NCBI RefSeq assembly: GCF_000003605.2
Contig: NW_003116958.1
Span: 183,917-220,105 of the forward strand
Origin: Saccoglossus kowalevskii
Lineage: Eukaryota; Hemichordata; Enteropneusta; Harrimaniidae
Direction of reading: 5' to 3'
Length of the DNA stretch: 36,189 bases
This document shows, in pieces, positions 33,901 through 36,189 of this stretch. The notes beneath the pieces were generated by a model. The model was not told where the DNA came from and searched no databases. It worked only from the letters and a program-made list of their open reading frames with translations. The stretch's first letter is position 1; every line of letters starts with the position of its first letter. Made by a program: the position numbers and the translations under genes.

Positions 33901-36189
33901 GAATGTATATAGATTGTCTTGCTCAGTAACAAACAAGAGAGTGCTACAATAGTTTGTACCCGGTAGTTATTTTAGCATATGCAAGGTTGTATAAAAAGAT
34001 CCCAAATTTCAAATGCTTGATTCAACTGTTAATGTATGCACCAATATCTTTAGTCCCCAAGCACTGAAATTGAAATCACTCTTTAAAAAATGAATAGCAT
34101 GTTAGAATTATTTGTGTTAAGACAAATGACACGTTTTCTAATTAACACAATACTTATTGGCAAAACTACAACAAGGATTTTAGAATTGTACACATTTTTT
34201 AGGTTTGTGAAGAAGCTCGGTGTCCCAATATTGGTGAATGCTGGGGAGGCGGTAAACATGAGACAGCTACAGCCACAATAATGGTAAGAGCAGTACACAC
34301 ACATACTCTAATGCAAATGTAAAATTTATTTCAGAAAACATGCATTTTTTTATTAAAGTCAAGTAAATAATTGGGTTACGAACGATGATAATTGTCAGAA
34401 TTTTAAAGGTACATAGTGTTTTACTGAGTAAATGGATCAATAACTGACAGATAAATGAAGCTTACACAAGTATACAACCTGAATACCCACAGGGGGCTTC
34501 TGCTGAACACTGCTGCAGGCTAAGGAGTTAACCATTGGAAATGGGGAGGGGTGGTGGCTGGCAGGAATAGTGCGACTCGTGTAATTTTTTTCGTCGTGTC
34601 TTATTGTATATTCATATTTTTCTTGAATACGTCAAAAAGACCTTGCTTCCAATTTTTTTTCTCTGTGTTAAGCTAGCAATTTTTGTTTTCAACTACTCTT
34701 CTTGCCACCCCCTTGATTTCAAATGGTTGTCCCCTAATTAGCATTCTACTCATGTTCATAATGACTCATAAGCTGCGTATTTTACTGCATATTGTGTGTA
34801 AAAGGATACAATTTATGGAACCTTTATGATCACAATCTGAAACCAAAAAATAATCTTTCTTTGTATTATTCAGGTTCTTGGTGACACGTGTACCAGAGGA
34901 TGTAGGTTTTGTTCTGTCAAAACATCGAGGGCGCCGCCACCACCTGATCCTCAGGAACCTGTTAATACAGCCCTTGCCATTGCATCGTGGGGACTTGACT
35001 ATGTTGTCTTGACATCAGTAGACAGAGATGGTAAGCATGTAACCATAACTTTTGGCTATAGCTTTTTTCAATGGTTGATGTTTCGACTGTGGAAGCTTTG
35101 AGCGTTTTAAAAATTATTTTAAACATTGAATTCTTGAGTTGTTGTATATAAACGGCATTCATTTTAAAACACTAATTATTAAATGAATATATCCTTTTAT
35201 TTAAATTTGGTTATGTTCTAAAATTATTTTAAATTGTATTCTTTTTATTCATGTTCTACATGTTTCAGAACTCATACTTGTCAAAGATGTGATCTCTTAA
35301 TATGTACCAATGTTAAAATTAAAATGATAGTTTGGCTGCCATGTATCAAGGCTGTTTGTTACATCATCAAGTTTGCCTCAAATTTAAATGTTAGCTAGAT
35401 GACTTAAATTGCATCTGATTAACATAAACATTTTTATTTTGTTAGTATTATGACCAAAACAAATCTTTGGTTTCTCAAGTTTTCAGAATTATTTCTCTGC
35501 CACAATTTTTGAAAACGGCGTCCTCTGTAGTTGTCCTTGCTTTATTCCTAGTATGTTAAGCATGGAAAAACTTTTGTCTTATTACAATCACAGTTCAATA
35601 ATTATTGACATGTTTTTAGTTTCATTTGCAACAAAAACTGTCAACAGTTAAAACTGCAGGAAAAATATTTGTATTTAATTGTTAATATTGGTCATTATGA
35701 ACATTGCCTTGGAAAATCATGAGAAAAGAAAATAAGTTGACAAGTATATTCCATCAATATTTACTGGGAAATAAGTGATCAAATGCCACTAAGTTTTCTT
35801 CAACCTTTATTATTCCTGCAAAGGTGAAAACATTTGACAATTATTTTTCTTTGATCCTTGAGCATCAAAGTCAATTTTTTTCAACAAAATAAATCCTATT
35901 TTTAATTTTTTTTTCAAAACATCAAAATACATATTGCAAAAAACCAAAATGTTGCCTCACAATTTTTGTGAGAAAAATAATATAGTGTACAAATGTTCAG
36001 CTCAGAATTGAGTTGGGGCACAGCAATTTAGTTGGTCATTTTGTTTTTGCACCAATATTGTTTGATGCAAACATAATGGGTTGTACATGCATATAAATTA
36101 ATGTTTTGGTTCTGATGATGCTTAACTATTTCAGATATACAAGATGGAGGTGCTTCACATTTTGCCAACACTGTAATAGAAATAAAAAA
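30883..36189 (+). CDS. LIAS: Lipoyl synthase, mitochondrial (LIAS), exons 1-6, truncated at right edge
   Basis: LIAS is a radical-SAM enzyme of the mitochondrial matrix that inserts two sulfurs into octanoyl groups on lipoyl-dependent proteins (PDH and KGDH E2, glycine cleavage H). Six coding exons join in frame to 210 codons, roughly 55 percent of the usual 370-380 residues: 30883-30978, 32366-32514, 33265-33358, 34203-34283, 34874-35030 and 36135-end. All introns are GT-AG. Residues 1-32 are basic and lack acidic residues until position 26, fitting a mitochondrial presequence. [15 protein letters not shown] starts the conserved core. The auxiliary cluster motif is C115-x4-C120-x5-C126. The radical-SAM motif is C146-TRG-C150-RF-C153. 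[15 protein letters not shown] and DGGA follow. The C-terminal serine ligand region is outside the window. The start is the first ATG, with a second at codon 4. Confidence 0.97.
31803..31829. repeat. Perfect 11-bp hairpin in LIAS intron 1
   Basis: CATAGACCCTC and GAGGGTCTATG flank the 5-base loop TACTG. Confidence 0.8.
32285..32312. repeat. Perfect 10-bp hairpin just upstream of LIAS exon 2
   Basis: CATGGAGGTA and TACCTCCATG flank an 8-base loop, about 53 bp before the acceptor of exon 2. It could affect splice-site or branch-point access in the RNA, but this is inference. Confidence 0.75.
32366..32514 (+). CDS. LIAS: LIAS exon 2 (residues 33-82)
   Basis: Acceptor TTTCTCAG|TATG and donor AAAAG|GTAATT, with two bases of an Arg codon left over. 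It encodes [20 protein letters not shown], then the family motif [12 protein letters not shown] (compare NGPDLQDFVSGD in human). The open frame extends 5' into the intron, but the acceptor gives the right phase. Confidence 0.93.
33265..33358 (+). CDS. LIAS: LIAS exon 3 (residues 82-113)
   Basis: Acceptor ATTTTTAG|ATTACG completes Arg82, then [20 protein letters not shown] to LKLHT. Donor ACA|GTAAGT, phase 0. Confidence 0.97.
33570..33797. repeat. 31-bp minisatellite in LIAS intron 3
   Basis: Seven copies of a unit built on TGAAACAAGATGTGTGATTG plus GTAATGATAGA, with one shorter variant near 33720 and a decayed eighth copy (AAATAAAACAAGCTG). The copies are otherwise identical. Open frames in all three minus frames simply reflect a stop-free unit. 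Confidence 0.95.
34203..34283 (+). CDS. LIAS: LIAS exon 4 (residues 114-140), auxiliary cluster cysteines
   Basis: Acceptor TTTTTTAG|GTTTGT. It encodes [17 protein letters not shown] and ETATATIM, then donor ATG|GTAAGA. C115, C120 and C126 are the lipoyl-synthase-specific ligands of the auxiliary [4Fe-4S] cluster that donates sulfur. Confidence 0.98.
34874..35030 (+). CDS. LIAS: LIAS exon 5 (residues 141-193), radical-SAM motif
   Basis: Acceptor TTATTCAG|GTTCTT. It encodes [16 protein letters not shown], a proline run (APPPPDP) and [14 protein letters not shown], then donor GATG|GTAAGC, phase 1. C146, C150 and C153 bind the SAM-cleaving [4Fe-4S] cluster. Confidence 0.98.
36135..36189 (+). 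CDS. LIAS: LIAS exon 6, start only (residues 193-210)
   Basis: Acceptor TATTTCAG|ATATAC completes Asp193. [17 protein letters not shown] follows and is cut by the window edge. DGGA with a following helix matches the family. Confidence 0.93.

Noticed and set aside
1-36189. CRISPR array, operon or bacterial-type system
   Set aside because: The tandem arrays have no spacer variation, and the genes are spliced and eukaryotic; nothing prokaryotic is present.
1-36189. tRNA or rRNA genes
   Set aside because: No cloverleaf with paired A- and B-box motifs and no rRNA core sequence were found by eye; GGTTCAAAT-like words occur in exons or repeats only.

Overview
The window looks like a strongly AT-rich animal (metazoan) nuclear genome. 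It has spliced genes with GT-AG introns, very little coding sequence, many tandem arrays, palindromic MITE-like elements and short dispersed repeats. There are no bacterial-style operons. The two recognisable genes have animal homologues. The repeat types recall mollusc or other lophotrochozoan genomes, but that placement is inference.

Layout. 1-1171: a 48-bp-period minisatellite running off the left edge. 1867-2150: a composite of inverted repeats. 2193-2563: a CpG-rich element with a second, inverted copy at 13627-13988. 4058-4217 (minus): one coding exon of a TRMT9B/ALKBH8-type tRNA methyltransferase; the gene continues left out of the window. 4636-6225: a satellite of about 70 bp per unit, split at a TTAA by a 227-bp piggyBac-type MITE. 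7555-8960 and 10460-12770: two interspersed repeat families, partly in tandem. 14228-14277 (minus): a candidate first exon with a YY1-like start. 14.3-30.6 kb: no recognisable gene; it holds a TIR element (19561-19711), a 43-bp array (21451-22325), several copies of one palindromic MITE family (9.9, 22.6, 23.8 and 25.8 kb, plus a relative at 25.0 kb), a GC-rich 82-bp array (26265-26592) and a two-copy tandem repeat near 28 kb.

30883-36189 (plus): the first six coding exons (210 codons) of LIAS, mitochondrial lipoyl synthase. Splice sites and reading frame are clean, and both iron-sulfur cysteine motifs are present. The gene is cut by the right edge. An ETS-like site upstream and a YY1-like start form a plausible TATA-less promoter for a nuclear mitochondrial gene.

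The two genes point away from each other and are about 26.7 kb apart, measured between the first coding bases seen. They have no obvious functional link: one acts on the tRNA wobble base or is a diverged relative, the other inserts sulfur to make lipoate. I did not find a new multigene system. The most interesting material is in the repeats: a CpG-rich inverted element pair, a readable piggyBac-type insertion into a satellite, and possible first exon/promoter structures.
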